Assembly (NCBI RefSeq): GCF_004664715.2
Contig: NC_051083.1
Location: 117,314,534-117,378,533 of the forward strand
Source: Peromyscus leucopus
Taxonomy: Eukaryota > Chordata > Mammalia > Rodentia > Cricetidae
Length of the DNA: 64,000 nt
Direction of reading: 5' to 3'
Shown here: positions 12,081 to 24,367 of the stretch, piece by piece
Position numbering within the stretch: the first letter of the stretch is position 1
How the letters are laid out: each line of letters opens with the position of its first letter
Position numbers and translations under genes: made by a program
The notes under the pieces: generated by a model
Database searches by the model: none
Seen by the model: only the letters and a program-made list of their open reading frames with translations
What the model was told of the DNA's origin: nothing

Positions 12081-12655
12081 TCAATTGGGCTTAAAAGCAT
12101 AGCTAGAAAGGAATTCAAGCATTAAGAACTTTGTGACCACCGCAGACACATATTTAAACACTGGTACAGACTACTGACAAAGAAAACCCCACAAAATATC
12201 TATCTCTTGAATTCTTTTAAAATGGAATGCAAAAGCCATTGCTTATTTGAGATTTAGGTGTTAAGGGTTCTAAGTAGAAGGATGAACCAAACGGCTTATT
12301 CATATCCCTTTCAGGTCTTCTATTCCACAATATACTTAACCTAATTACATTTCTCGAATTTTGCTAAGAAAGCTTTTGAATCTTATAGGATGATGATACA
12401 ACGCATTAAGACAAAACCAAGTCATGATATTCGACTAAATGACCCAATATTACATTCAATTGGAGCTCTCTTGGGAGCAGATGGAATTTGTAACTTAATA
12501 AAGCCTTTGAAGGGTAGAAGGTTGAGAGAGACCCATCTTCCTGTGTTCCCTTAAAGCTGGTGCCAGACTGCCTCAAGAAAGGAGGACAGAAATAATTATG
12601 TAATCTTCATTGGGTCTGGAATATTGTTTTGTCAACTAGGTGCAATCAATTGCTA

Positions 12656-12682
12656 TGGATATTAACCTTAATTTAATATCCA
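12656..12682. repeat. Perfect 10 bp stem with 7-base loop
   Basis: TGGATATTAA (12656-12665) is the exact reverse complement of TTAATATCCA (12673-12682), with loop ccttaat. It lies in AT-rich unassigned DNA (12081-13194) where nothing else is recognised. It may be chance. Confidence 0.4.
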
Positions 12683-13194
12683 CAGGAGAACACATTAGCT
12701 AAAAATGGGATTTTTGAAGATCTAAGCTAGATTTCCTCATTCTTTGGGAACTAAGTATATCCTGAAGTTTTAAAATCTTGGAAAGCAACAACTCACTTCT
12801 AATGAGCTGCAATTTGCTTGTAAAAGAATACAAAATGGCGACTTTGTCAGCAGAGATGAACAGTGATCACAGGGCTCATGGGAAGTTCAAGCGAGCCAAA
12901 AAAGGGTCCCTCTCATCTTCTCCGTGCTGTCTAGGACTTCTACTTTGGCCCACAGAGTGCTTCACAGGCAGTCCTGAAGAAATGCACTAATCCAATAGGC
13001 CAATGATCCTCAGGGAGCTTAGGGAAAACTAAAAGAACAAACCGTGACAATTTAATACTACAATGTGTCGCATAGTTTTATTTATTTAAAAAAAAATACA
13101 AACATAAATGAAAAGCTTTCTTCTGTTTTATTCCCTTCAATACTAGTGACATCTTCCTGTGTGCTGAGAAGCTATGTGGAGTCCTAGACATAGG

Positions 13195-13345
13195 GTTAAT
13201 AAATATGGGGTTTGGTGTTGGACAGATTTGAATCTGGATTCCAGTTCTGCTACTTCTTAACTGTAGGAGCCTGGATATGGCAGCTAACATTTCTCAGTTG
13301 TCTTTGTAGAATTAATGGAACTACACAAGTAATTACTGTGACATA
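13195..13345 (+). mobile_element. MIR SINE
   Basis: 'gacagatttgaatctggatt', 'agttctgctacttcttaact' and 'catttctcagttgtctttgt' follow MIR in order (B box, TGCCACTTACTAGC, CTCAGTTTCCTCATCTG). Confidence 0.65.
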
Positions 13346-13748
13346 CACTTTCTTGTAAAATGGCACAACCTAGCTGCACAAATTAACGATAATAGTTAAT
13401 ACCTTTCAAGATTACCTAAGACCTTCCTCCTCCAGTCTCCTCAGTTCTCCCCAATCTTCTGTTTCCATCATGTTCTCTTTCCTCAGCCTGTTATCATTTC
13501 TCTACAATAGTTATTCCTCCTCCTTACAGATACAGCCTCACTTATGAGCTCACCTTAACAATCACTGTGATAACTAAATGACTGACAAACTGATATGACT
13601 AGAAAAAAGGATACTTAACATCACACGTTTGATAATCAATATGATCTCTTTTAAGAATTAATGCTAAGCATGTGGATACATCAAACATTATCCTAGATAT
13701 TGGAGCTATGGAGATAAGTATCAAGGTCATGAATTCAGTGTTTTGAGC

Positions 13749-13764
13749 GGGGGGGGGGGGGGGG
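13749..13764 (+). repeat. Homopolymer G16
   Basis: Sixteen consecutive G bases lie between 'gagc' and 'cgcgac'. Long pure G runs are unstable and prone to sequencing error, so the count is approximate. Confidence 0.9.
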
Positions 13765-13822
13765 CGCGACACCACAGGCAAAAAGAAGGAAATGTTCCAG
13801 AGGATAAGAAATACAGACAACA

Positions 13823-14020
13823 GGGCTGGAGAGATGGCTCAGCAGTTGACAGCACCTGTTGCTCTTCCAGAGGAGCCGAGATGGGTTCCCAGCATCCTAT
13901 CACTTCCTATTCCTCCGGCTCCAGTGAATCTGATGCCCTCTTCTGAGAGCCTCAGGCACCCTCACACAAGAAGCACACACACAGACACACACACACACAC
14001 ACACACACACACCCCAAAAA
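13823..14020 (+). mobile_element. B2-type SINE with CA microsatellite tail
   Basis: 'gggctggagagatggctcag' begins the tRNA-derived head with its A box, followed by 'gctcttccagaggagccgag' and 'tctgatgccctcttctgaga', ending in a CA-rich tail (13974-14012). The adjacent forward open frames (13743-13946 and 13792-14070) are translations of this SINE. Confidence 0.9.
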
Positions 14021-14149
14021 CAGAATGCTATGTAAAGTACAAAGCCAGCAAGGAGAATGAAGAAATCTGAGGTGCTTTATTACATTGCTGTGAGGGATGG
14101 GGTGTGGTAGTCAAAAATATTCCAGAGAAAAAGATACTCATCTCAGTCC

Positions 14150-14235
14150 TAGCCATGTTCTTCTGTGATTTATATTGCCTTGGCCAAGTCAGTTTACCTC
14201 CCAGTACCACAGTTTCCCTATCAGAAAAAAATGAA
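14150..14235 (+). mobile_element. MIR SINE fragment
   Basis: 'ttggccaagtcagtttacct' and 'ccacagtttccctatcagaa' match the MIR core (TTGGGCAAGTTACTTAACCT, CAGTTTCCTCATCTG). It is short and the ends are unclear. Confidence 0.55.
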
Positions 14236-14644
14236 CAAACAATTCAGTAATCTGTGCTAGTGTTTATAGCCTCAATATTTCGTTTCCCAAGTAAGAATGG
14301 GAAAAGAAAATAACCAATTCTTGTTTTTTTCCTGCATTTCTTCTTGAACAATTCACATTCCCGTTTATGCTACTTGGTCATTTGTAGTAGTTTTACTTTT
14401 GATTCTCGTCCATCGTGATAGTCCTGTTTGTGGGTTTTGTATAATGGTTACAGACAGAGTTCTTTGGCCAATTCAAACTTCCTGGCATGGGAGGATCTGT
14501 TTCCTCATTACTCCTTGTAAAATGACATAAGAAGTCAAGTCCCAAGCAATGGCTTTAAGTTTAACTCTAGGGATTATTTTTTCACATGACAAGGCTTCAA
14601 AATCTATTTTAGTAACTTACCATTGACCCTCACAAAAGCTCCAC

Positions 14645-14775
14645 CTCCTTATCCATTTAACAAACATATATTAAAGCTTTCAACATGTCAAACATTAGGC
14701 TAAGGGCTTTGGGGGATGCAGAAATGATTAAGATATGGGCCCAGTTGTCAGGGCCCTAATGATTTATTTAGCAGC
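14645..14775 (-). mobile_element. L2 LINE 3' end
   Basis: 'ccatttaacaaacatatatt', 'ggctaagggctttgggggat' and 'gcagaaatgattaagatatg' are the reverse of the L2 terminus (AATAAATGTTTGTTGAATG and the upstream TCCCCAGCACC region). Confidence 0.6.
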
Positions 14776-15400
14776 TGTGGCACTGAGCCCAGTCCTATAT
14801 TAAAACATATTAGCAGGCAATCTTTGTACTGTCAGAACTGGAGCCATGAGGCCTAATCGTGTATATGCACTGTTGCCTAGAAGCTGTGCATTCAGTAGGT
14901 GTTGAAAGCCACATGTCAAAAAACAAGTGTTTCATTTTAGTTTTTTAAGGGTCAACCCCATTAGCAAAGAAAGGAAAGTTCAAACAATGAAGTTGCATCA
15001 TTCTTCTAGCAAATTGGCAACAATAGCAACAGATAAAATTAAATGGCAAGGAACACGTGGTGACATGTGCCCACTGATACACTGCTAGTAGAAATACTAA
15101 ATGAATTAGAGAGCATCCACAATAAATTGTAATAAGTCCACAAAATTAACTGCTATAAAGACATTTAAAATAATGATTTTACATATACATAATGATATGG
15201 TAAGGGACTTTTGATATTATGAAATTAAATTAGCAAGCATCAAACTATATGTGCATCATGGTAACATTATCATAAAACAATATATTTCCTTTTGGAAATC
15301 CATAAGAAAACGAAGGACAATATACCAAATTGCTAATAGTAAATATGATGTCTTGGCCTGATTACAGGTAATTTTAGTGCTCCCTTCCATATACTTTAAA
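14776..15400. other. Unassigned AT-rich DNA
   Basis: No repeat or open frame of note is seen. Confidence 0.35.
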
Positions 15401-15577
15401 TATTGATTTATTTGTGTCTATGCATATATATGCATATGCCATGCACGTGTGTAGCGGTCAAAGGACAATTTGCATGAGTCCGCTGTCTCCTTCCACCAGC
15501 TGGGCTTCAGAGATTGAACTCAAAGTCATAGGCTTAACAGCAAGCCTTTTTACACACTGAGCCCTCTCCATCAGCCC
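15401..15577 (-). mobile_element. B2/B3-superfamily SINE (older)
   Basis: In reverse orientation: a T-rich start, 'tgtctccttccaccagctgg', 'gagattgaactcaaagtcat', 'cttaacagcaagcctttt' and 'cactgagccctctccatcag', the typical tRNA-like head complement. It is clearly more diverged than the copies at 17475 and 26566. Confidence 0.75.
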
Positions 15578-15589
15578 TTAATAGATTTT

Positions 15590-15765
15590 TCTTATATCAC
15601 GTGTGTGGTGTCTATCCACGTCTGTTTATCTGTGTGTGGGTACGCACAGAGGCTGAAACAGGGTGTCTGATAATCTAGAGTTGATGTTATAGGTTCTTGA
15701 TCTCTTGTGAGCTGCCTGACCTTGGAGTTGTGAGCCTTGCTCAGGTCTTTTGTCTCTAGCCCTTT
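15590..15765 (-). mobile_element. Degenerate B2/B3-superfamily SINE
   Basis: A T-rich start, a 'tgtgtgtgggtacgcacaga' middle, 'tgagctgcctgaccttggag' and 'caggtcttttgtctctagcc' suggest a second, much-decayed copy in tandem with the one ending at 15577. Confidence 0.4.
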
Positions 15766-15791
15766 TAATACATTTTTTAATATGCCAAATT

Positions 15792-15830
15792 CTCTATATC
15801 TTCCAATAAATGCTCTATATCTTCCAATAA
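15792..15830 (+). repeat. Two-copy 21 bp direct repeat
   Basis: The 18-mer ctctatatcttccaataa occurs at 15792-15809 and 15813-15830 with no differences, separated by atg, giving a 21 bp period. It looks like a recent local slippage duplication. Confidence 0.85.
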
Positions 15831-16304
15831 TTCAAAAACATTAAAATGCATAGAAAAAAGAAAAAATACACCCTAACTTGTTAATAACAGTTTTCCTCAG
15901 ATAGTCAGAAGATGGTAGGAGTTTGATTTTCTCTATATTTTTCATATTTAAATTTTTTTCTCCAGTGAATATGCGGCAACTTAACACAAATGAAAACTAG
16001 AACGCAATTTGAGAAACTGGGCTTCCAGGTGAAGTAGCACAGACTAACATGAACAGGCACACATTATTTCAATTAGTCAGATCTACTGCCACTGAGCCTT
16101 GAAATACTTTTAGGCAGTCGCTCCACGGCTTCTGGTTTGGAGCTGGTCATTTGTGTGTGCTTTAGAGAATCAATAATGACTATGTGCTTCTAAGGAATAG
16201 TATGGTAGCAACTGCTAGCACTGGTGGCATGCTTTGAACCTGGGAAAGAGAGACAGACAGCAAGCAGTAATGGATACTTTAATTACATGCTGTGGAATGA
16301 CTCT

Positions 16305-16460
16305 GTTTGGATTGCCCTCAGCAACTTCATCCACTCTCCTTTCTTCAACCATCACTTCTTAAACAGTGACTTGGAAAACTATCCACTCCTCTTAGTACAT
16401 ACAATACTTCTTTCCTCTGAATTCCCTTCCCTCTGCCCCATTCTTCTTGCCCCCAGCTCC
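16305..16460 (+). mobile_element. L2 LINE fragment
   Basis: 'caacttcatccactctcctt' and 'tcttcaaccatcacttctta' resemble the L2 stretch encoding the reverse-transcriptase-side region (TCATCCACTC..GGCTTCAACTACC). It is heavily diverged. Confidence 0.4.
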
Positions 16461-16734
16461 TTTTTTCTTTAGTATCTTGCTTGTACCACAGATAGTTTCA
16501 GATCAAGTTAAATTGATTATGAATGAATCATGAACTTCATTAACCACTTTCTCTTAAATCAATACAAATTTTCTTAATTAACTTGGATGTTCAGTTTATA
16601 GAACTATTTTAAATTTATTATTCTTTGGTTCCTGCTACACATAGCTATCTATATAAATTTTACGTGTTCATAAACATCAAATGTAAATGTAATCTTCATT
16701 TTTATCCTATAAGGTCAGCTTGTAAATTTATTGG

Positions 16735-16895
16735 CTCAAGAGTCCTGGCCTCAGAGCTGGGAGATCTGGATTCTTCTTATCTCGACCTGATCAATCCACC
16801 CATAGTGTGATCATGGGTGAGTCACATGTCCTTTCTGGGACTGTTTCGTCACCTTTAAGATAAAGGGAGTAGACTGGATTATTTCAAAGGTTCAA
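16735..16895 (+). mobile_element. MIR-type SINE (MIR3-like)
   Basis: 'gagctgggagatctggattc', 'gggtgagtcacatgtccttt' and 'gactggattatttcaaaggt' follow the MIR3 consensus, including its characteristic GGACTAGATGATCTCTAAGG-like tail. Confidence 0.6.
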
Positions 16896-17457
16896 ATGAT
16901 GGATACAAAGGTATCTCAGTAAGTGGGGATTTGGGAAGCACCACTGTACGAATGAGCTGTCTGCACTACTCACATTACCACTCCCTACACAGGCGTCAGG
17001 CACAAACCTCAGTGTATGACACCATAATTGGAATGACACGCTACAGCAGAAGAATCCACATCCCAAGACAGCAAATAACCTTTTACTGGCATGTACAGTC
17101 CACTAAGCCTTTTGGCAATTATTCCTGAACAATAAAGCTGTCAGGCCTTGTTTTTAAAAGTACTTATAGATGAAGGGATATGAGAGGAGGGGAGCTAGTC
17201 TTGTTCTAAGAAGAGGTTCGCAGAGCTGGAGAGATATGTTAATCTGCCAGACAATGTTCTGAGATAGCCTGGTAAATGGAAGATCAGATTGTTATCAGAA
17301 TGAATAGATATCTAGGTACATGAGAGCCAGTCATATGTACAATGTAATAACTGGAACAGCAGGTAATTCAGGAAAGGGGGTTGTTGAGGGGAAGCCTTAT
17401 CAAGACCTGAAATAACTTCCTGTCACTCATCTTCACTTGACCCATGCTATCTACTAT
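16896..17457. other. Unassigned DNA
   Basis: A B2-head-like phrase at about 17221-17240 (cagagctggagagatatgtt) is too short to call. Nothing else is recognised. Confidence 0.3.
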
Positions 17458-17474
17458 CTGATTTATGTTGCTTT

Positions 17475-17635
<161 letters not shown>

Positions 17636-17647
17636 TTATGTTGCTTT

Positions 17648-18361
17648 GACTCCCTTTCCCATGACTAGGTTGTGGACTGTCAACTTTCCTATCTCCTACT
17701 CTTTCTTTCCCTCTTTCTCCTTCCTTCTCGCTACCTTTCCTAGTCCCAGAGTCCAGAGCCCAAACCCTGCTAAGTGCTGTCCACACCTATGTGCCTGTCT
17801 TACCTGTTCCATTGCACCTATCATACTGAACATAATGTAGCTTCCCCTAGAGGAGGAAAAACTAACGGCTTCCATCAGTTATCTTAATGAAAAAGCTATC
17901 GTAATGAAAGTTGGGAAAAAGAACAGTTCTCATAATGTTGGGGGTGGGGGTGCTATTTCCAAGGCAGATTCAGTGTTACCAGTTTTTCTCATGAAATACT
18001 CCATAGGAAATAAGGGTCCTTGGGTCTAGAAAGTTTAATGACATCTCTCTTGGATATCAGAAGTACACATCAGAGAACTAAGGCTATATTTGACCCACTA
18101 TTTAACAAGCCAGGGGACCGTGCTTAGAGGCCCTCGTTTTCCATTCCTGGGAACCTTCCTCACAGTACAGGGCCTCAGAGGGGTTGTTTCCGATGGTGGT
18201 GAAGTATTCAGCAAACAGAGTCTGGGGCTTCAGAGAGAAAAGCTAGCACACATCTGTGCAAACCTCGGGTTCCTGACAAAGAGAAATTTGTGAAAGAGAT
18301 TTATAGATATCTTCCCCACTATCGCCCACACTCACGACAAGATTTGTATTTTGACTAAGAG
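17648..18361. other. Unassigned DNA
   Basis: A pyrimidine-rich start (17650-17760) might be L2-derived. A G-rich stretch with two G5 runs lies near 17940. No gene is recognised. Confidence 0.3.
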
Positions 18362-18468
18362 TACAGGAACATGCCTGTAATCTTCAGTACTATTGAGGCT
18401 GAGACAAGAAGATAATGACAAAGTCCAGCTAAGGCTACATAAACAAGATTATGTCTCAAAAGCAAGGA
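18362..18468 (+). mobile_element. B1 SINE (old)
   Basis: 'acatgcctgtaatcttcagt', 'attgaggctgagacaagaag', 'aaggctacataaacaagatt' and 'atgtctcaaaa' follow B1 in order with many substitutions. Confidence 0.7.
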
Positions 18469-18844
18469 AAATGAATTTGAGTTTGCAAAGGGCTCCTAGA
18501 ATTGTCTCATTAAGTCCTTGGCAATTCTGTGAATTATCAGAGAGGAAGGTAAAGTACATACAGAATACTAAGTATGTGCGAATCAGGAAGACTTTCATCC
18601 GTGTTATTCTAGCAAATAGTTTAAATACTCTGAATATCCCAGGGAGGGTGGTGTGATTATTCCCTTTCTCTTGATTGGGGGAGGTGCTGGGACTACAATA
18701 GGGAATGAGAAAACCCAATCCCTTTCGACAAAGTATTCACAACCTATTGAGAAAGGCCAGCAACTAAGAGGCTCTTAAAAAACACTGAAAAACTGAGACA
18801 ATTTCAAACAATGATTATGAATCAGAACTTAAAGAGTTCTTCCT

Positions 18845-19000
18845 CTCTGCTAAACACGTTGAACATTTTATACTATTTAATCCAAACAGTGCTGCTATGA
18901 GGAAAGTTCCATCGTTAGAGGAAATTTCTATCATTAGTCCCATTCTGTAGATGTACAAAGTTAAGTCTGATTGAGAGGACCTATTACAAAGTGAACTAAA
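18845..19000 (-). mobile_element. MIR SINE
   Basis: Reverse MIR: 'tactatttaatccaaacagt', 'gctgctatgaggaaagttcc', 'ccattctgtagatgtacaaa' correspond to TTTAATCCTCACAA, CCTATGAGGTAGGT and CCCATTTTACAGATGAGGAAA. Confidence 0.6.
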
Positions 19001-19074
19001 ATTCCTTATTAAAGATTTCATTTTTGTGTGCGTGTGCATGTCTGTACATAAAGTGAACTAAAAATGATTTTTAA

Positions 19075-19078
<4 letters not shown>

Positions 19079-19129
<51 letters not shown>
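19079..19129 (+). repeat. (TG)n microsatellite
   Basis: An uninterrupted TG run of about 51 bases, followed by 'tacacaaaatgg'. It is Z-DNA-prone and likely to be polymorphic. Confidence 0.97.
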
Positions 19130-19131
<2 letters not shown>

Positions 19132-19594
19132 ACAAAATGGACCAGACAAAGGAGCTATGATTGGGAACACTAAATTTAACTCATAGGGATAAAACCAACT
19201 TAGACATAGCTATAATTTGTATTATGGTCCCCAGAAGATGAACAGCTTTAAAGCTTGTCTGGCTGGAGTTTGGGGAAATGGATCATAGATGATACTAAAC
19301 ATATTTAGAGATGCTTACACAAGAAGCTGCAGTGTTTGAGAAGCTCAAGTTCATAACAAACTTTTCATCTCTTTAAAGAAAACTCATGGGAATCTGAGGT
19401 TTTATTTCCTTCTTATTAAGTGCAGTCTTGGTATTTAAGGAAGACATTTGTGCTGCCCCTCATTAATTGAAGAGTTTTTGCTTACTTTTCTATCTTTGAA
19501 GACTAGAGCACCTATTTAATAGTTCATCTCTGACTTTCTATCTCATTAATACATGCCAAAAATCATTTACAAAGCTCTTCTCACTGCAGAAATA

Positions 19595-19790
19595 GGGGCT
19601 GGGAAGAAGGTTCAGTGAATAAAGGCCTTGCTGCAGAAGTATAAGGATCTAAGTTCCTATGTCTAGAAGGCATGTAAAAAGCAGGTGGGAGTGGCATGTG
19701 CCTGTAATCTCAGTGCTGGGACCTAAAGACAGGAAGATCCCTGGTACTTGTTGGCCAGACAGTCTAGCTGAATGATTCAACTAAGGCTTC

Positions 19791-19793
<3 letters not shown>
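19595..19793 (+). mobile_element. B4-type composite SINE
   Basis: A tRNA/ID-like head ('ggggctgggaagaaggttca', 'aaaggccttgctgcagaagt') is followed by a B1-like module ('tggcatgtgcctgtaatctc', 'agtgctgggacctaaagaca', 'ggaagatccctggtact'). This order of ID-like then B1-like parts defines B4. It ends in a CA tail. Confidence 0.75.

Positions 19794-19840
<47 letters not shown>
19794..19840 (+). repeat. (CA)n microsatellite
   Basis: A CA run of about 47 bases seeded in the tail of the B4 SINE, the usual birthplace of rodent CA repeats. Confidence 0.97.
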
Positions 19841-19843
<3 letters not shown>

Positions 19844-21729
19844 TCATTTCTAGGTGTTAATCTACAGATATATCAACATGTGGTTAATGCTCACAACTAA
19901 TGGACCATATAACAAAGATAAAACAGGATACTTTTATAATAAAGTGCCATATTATAAATTATGGCTATCCCATGGCCATATATTTTTAAAAAGTTCTTGA
20001 CTACATTCATCTTGACAGAGAAGTTTTCTGACTGTCTGATAGGTTCCAAATATGGTTGTATCTTGCACAGATTTTTAATGGCTTTCACATGGACCAAACT
20101 GTGAATGTGACAAGCAAAACCTGCATGATTGCACAGTGCAGCCTACTACCTCTACACACCTTTCAATCCCCTAAACGTCACCTGGGTGGTTTTGTTTTCA
20201 TTACAGACACACACCCTCTTGGGATTGAACTTTGGCTCTGCTAAGCAACACTAGGAAAGTACATGAATGCTTCCTCATTTCTTAGTGATTCTAAGAACAC
20301 TCAACATTTTCATTGTTTACAAGACATTAATGAAAACAATAAGCAAAGCTGAGTCAATAGTAATTGGTCTCATGTAGAAAATGACAGCTAGTCAATTATT
20401 TTTGATAAGCCCCCAGAAACAGCAAATGAAACATCTGTGCAATAACTTCTTGTCAATACTAGTCATAAATCTTGGCCTCAGTACTCTGATTAATGCTCCC
20501 AGGGAAAAAACATTTTCTTTAAGCATAGTAACAGAAGAATTTTTTACGAACGATGTCATTTCTCTCTAAATAAGAACAAACATTTTGATAATCTTCAAAG
20601 TTTCTCCTTTGCTCCAACTGGGCAACAGGAACATTGTTAAACTGTGTTTCTGGCAGACAGGAAATAAATGGATGTAAATATCTTCTATTCAGGGCTGGCC
20701 TTCGCAGACAGAGAAGAGGGGCACAAGTGGGGAGATTTGAAGAGTTCTGAGAAGGCCACTGAAGTAACAAAGGCTATAATTTATGTTGCATTCCTTTGTA
20801 CCAAAGGCACTATGCAACCGAACTACCATTAACACACTTAGACACATTTTCACATACCCCTAGTTAACACCAAAGCATTCCATTCCTAGGACAGATAACA
20901 CATTAACCCTGTATTGAATATTAGCACACTGCTCTTCCCATGGAGAGTGACTATATGAATAGGAATACCCAACCAACTTGAAGTAGAGGAAGAGGAGGGT
21001 AGAGCACCAGATCCCAAACCTTGACTACAAGGTATTATCTAGGAAAAGTGCAGCAGGATGGTGCCATGGAAAAGAGGAAGACAGACTACAAAAAAGGGCA
21101 GTCAGGGCAGGATTTTCCAGACTAGGCTAGTGGGCCCCTGAGGAGGAGAGAGGAGAAAGGAAGACAGATGCAGGGGAAGGTTAAAGGCCATGAAACCCAA
21201 ATTGTACTCACTTCACGCTTTAGACTCAAACCATTCCTGATCTCATTTCACAGGGATTGACTTCGAAAAATTTTCCCATAACACAATTAGGAAAGCAGGC
21301 TATTATTTGGTATATGTTCCTGGAAGGCTCACATTAACCACCAGTAGCTCCCGGGAATTTAGACCAAATTTGTTCCCCAGCTGTTGGCATACCATGATGG
21401 TGGGTACACACAGGCAGCTGCACTTCCTTTCCACCTGACCCCATCACTGCTCAGCCCTAGCCCTAATCTCAGTGAATACGTAATGCTCACAGCAGCAGCA
21501 GCCTTGTACCCAGAACTCAAGCGTAACTGAAAAATTGGCTGTTTCCTGATTTTTCCCCCTCCTAGGAAGTACATTTCATTGAAATTTTATGGGAAAAGGT
21601 TACATTTACTCACACTCAATCTGATGATCTTGTTACTCAAAGCATATATTTACGAAGCCAGGAGTCTCTTATTAAAATTCAGCTCTTTTGTGTTGCTGTG
21701 GGTTTTCTGTTTTGTTTTCCCTTTTCTAT
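19841..21729. other. Unassigned repeat-poor block
   Basis: No interspersed repeat is recognised. A minus-strand frame at 20519-20770 (83 codons) has no domain that I know. Confidence 0.4.
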
Positions 21730-21846
21730 TGTTGTGAGACAGGGTTTCACTCTGCAGCCCAGGCTGGCCTCAAACTCAAAGAAATCCTCGAGCGTTGGCC
21801 TCCCAAATGCTGGAAATAGAGGTGTGAGGCACCATACTCGGCAAAG
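21730..21846 (-). mobile_element. B1 SINE
   Basis: Reverse B1: 'gttgtgagacagggtttcac', 'cagcccaggctggcctcaaa', 'ttggcctcccaaatgctgga'. These are the complements of the CCTGTCTC end, the CCAGCCTGG core and the GCTGGGAT region. Confidence 0.85.
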
Positions 21847-24234
21847 CACACTCTCAAACTACCAAGGAAATGGAACTAAATGGCAAGCGTTATTTTGGTT
21901 CTTCTTTTGTTCTGAATATTTCTCATATTGAAACAGAGTCTGGAAACTAACTTGGCACTTTAAACACATGAAAATTTCCCAATTGAGAAAATGATATCTC
22001 GCTTCTCCCTGAACTGAATTAATGTGATGTATGCAATCTGAAGTTCCTCCGAGACACTCGTGCTTGAAATGTGGTATTGTTTTGTGGGTTTCTTAAGTTT
22101 AACATGTCCAGCTGTTGGCCTATTCATAAGTTCTCTTCCTTTAATAAAATTCAATTACAGTTATCTGTGGGATGTCTTTTTATTTATGTTCCCCACAAAA
22201 TTAAAAGAAAATAATATTAATGTCTTCTCTCTCCCTATGTTTCAAACTCAATCCTATCATGGCAACCGTAACTTCTCAAGAAGATAACATCACACTATGT
22301 GACTTTTGGATTTGAATGCAGTATCCATCTTACTTTTTTATGTATAAGCCACACACAATTTAATTAAAAATGTTATTTTGCAAAATAATTTACTTTTACA
22401 ATTTTTCATAAAGAGATGCATATAGACATGTTGGAAAGTCACAAGCAAGCTCCTCCATAGGGAAGCTACTCCATAATTCTTTACAATGGAGCAGGAAAAG
22501 AAATGCAGTGACAGAAAAGGAAACCAGCTCAAATTCCAGTTGGTGCAACAAAAACATCTGTATGAAGTTTGCTTACATAACAATGTATAGGCTGCTGCAA
22601 ATCGGTCGATTCTGTGGGCTCAGTAAAATGGAGTTCCTTTTCATCTCTTCTTACAGGGAGTAATTGGTAAGCAACGAAGCTGAGAGTTACAAAACCCTGC
22701 AGCCCACAGCTAATTAAGCCCCAGCCCCAGTTTGGCATTGCGTCTTAAGCACAATTATAGAGGGCCAGGCAATTCATAGAATTGTATACCAACAAGGTCA
22801 ACCAGGCCACTTCCCATGGGTAAGCCCACTGGGCCTCACTGGTCTTTAGTAGACAATGCGTAGGGATAGTTTGGGCATTTTAGACCCACTTAAGCAGCTT
22901 TGTAAAGTAACTATTAATTGCCTTGAACCTTTTTACTTTTAAGCAGTAGCAAACTACTGAAATCACTAAGGTATAAAGACAATGTAAGTATGAGAGACTG
23001 AAATAAAAAAGACCACTACATGTAGTATTTTTCAGAAACAACCATCTGAAGCTATTTTTCTGCCCTCCTTATGTGGCCACTAAGGAGAGAAGGAAAACAA
23101 TGCTTAAATCAAGAGAAACAAAAGAAAAATGACCTCATCTTTCATTAACCAAAATAAATACCTTATATATGTAAATATGAGTTTCAACAGTGAAACCACA
23201 TGCAAATTATAAATATGAAGCAGCATCCCTTTAGTCCCTAGTTGAACATTAAGTGGCAATTTATTTAGGAGATTTTCAGTAAATGCATGTCTTACTCTCT
23301 GTGTTATGGGAAGTGGTCTCCTTCACCTAGTTCAGCAGTTACCTATAGCAGCTATTGATGCCCAGAAGCAATGCTGTGACCCTGGAAGTGCATAATTCCA
23401 CATTGAATATTTAATTTTGAAAGTGAAAAATGAGGCCCACTCCCCTTATAACACTTTCTTTTATGATTGCTGTAGCGCTTTGAAATTTATTATTTTTACT
23501 AAAAGCACCCTGAAGGTAATTGAAATAGATTTTCCAGATATATTTCTCAGTTATCTTAACCCACAGCAACATATCAACTCATTCATAACATTCTTAGCAA
23601 AAGAAGGAAATAGAACTTCACTGGAAAAAAAAAAACCAACCAACCTACTATTCCATTAGTACTAGAAAGGAATCATTTTCAAAGAACATGTGTGCTTCTG
23701 TAAAGATCAAACTATGGCAGCCAAACCTCTGGAGTCAATCTTTAATACTAGAAAAGAAAATACATAAAGAAGATTTGGAAGTTGGCCTCCAAGGGTGACT
23801 CTACTAAGGAAAAAAAATTCTACTCCTTAGTGCTGGAATAAGAGCAGTTACTCGAGGATTCCCTTGTGGCTTGCAATGGCTGAGGAGTGCTGAGAAAAGA
23901 ATTTTGTTACTGTCAGGGTTAGGTTCAGCAATGAGTCTTCACTGAACCAGATATTGAATTATTGGGTTACTGGGCCTAGGAAATAAATGACTGAAGAAGA
24001 ATTGATAACAGTTTTCAGAACAAAGTAGTTAAAACTACAACATGGAGAAATGAGAAAACACAGGAAGAAGTTACCTTCTAGCACAGAACTGAAGTCCTTG
24101 GTATCTCCTTAGAAAAACAATGGCTGGAGGATCTGCTCCCATTTCAAATATCCCAGTTTCCCCCAAATAATAGCATTCCAAATATACTTGTGTCAACATT
24201 AGGGGGAATGATGTGTGCTGCTGCATTTGCTGTT
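21847..24234. other. Unassigned repeat-poor AT-rich block
   Basis: More than 2.3 kb without a recognised repeat apart from a short A run at about 23624-23634. Open frames (at most 81 codons) carry no domain. Confidence 0.4.
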
Positions 24235-24345
24235 TATGTAGTCAGTTCCGCACTGGGATAGCACAGCACAAAGCATCCTCCCCTTAAGGAGTTCGAAATC
24301 TAACTGGGAAGGCTAGGTATGTTTACAGAAGCTTAGTGGTGGGCT
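24235..24345 (-). mobile_element. L2 LINE 3' fragment
   Basis: 'catcctccccttaaggagtt' and 'cgaaatctaactgggaaggc' are the reverse of the L2 3' UTR (CCCTCAAGGAGCTTACAATCTAG). Confidence 0.5.
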
Positions 24346-24367
24346 AGGGTCCAAGAATTATCCCATT

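Noticed and set aside
17215..17245. Second B2-like head just left of the B2 at 17475
   Set aside because: Only about 20 bases resemble the consensus, and no downstream body follows.
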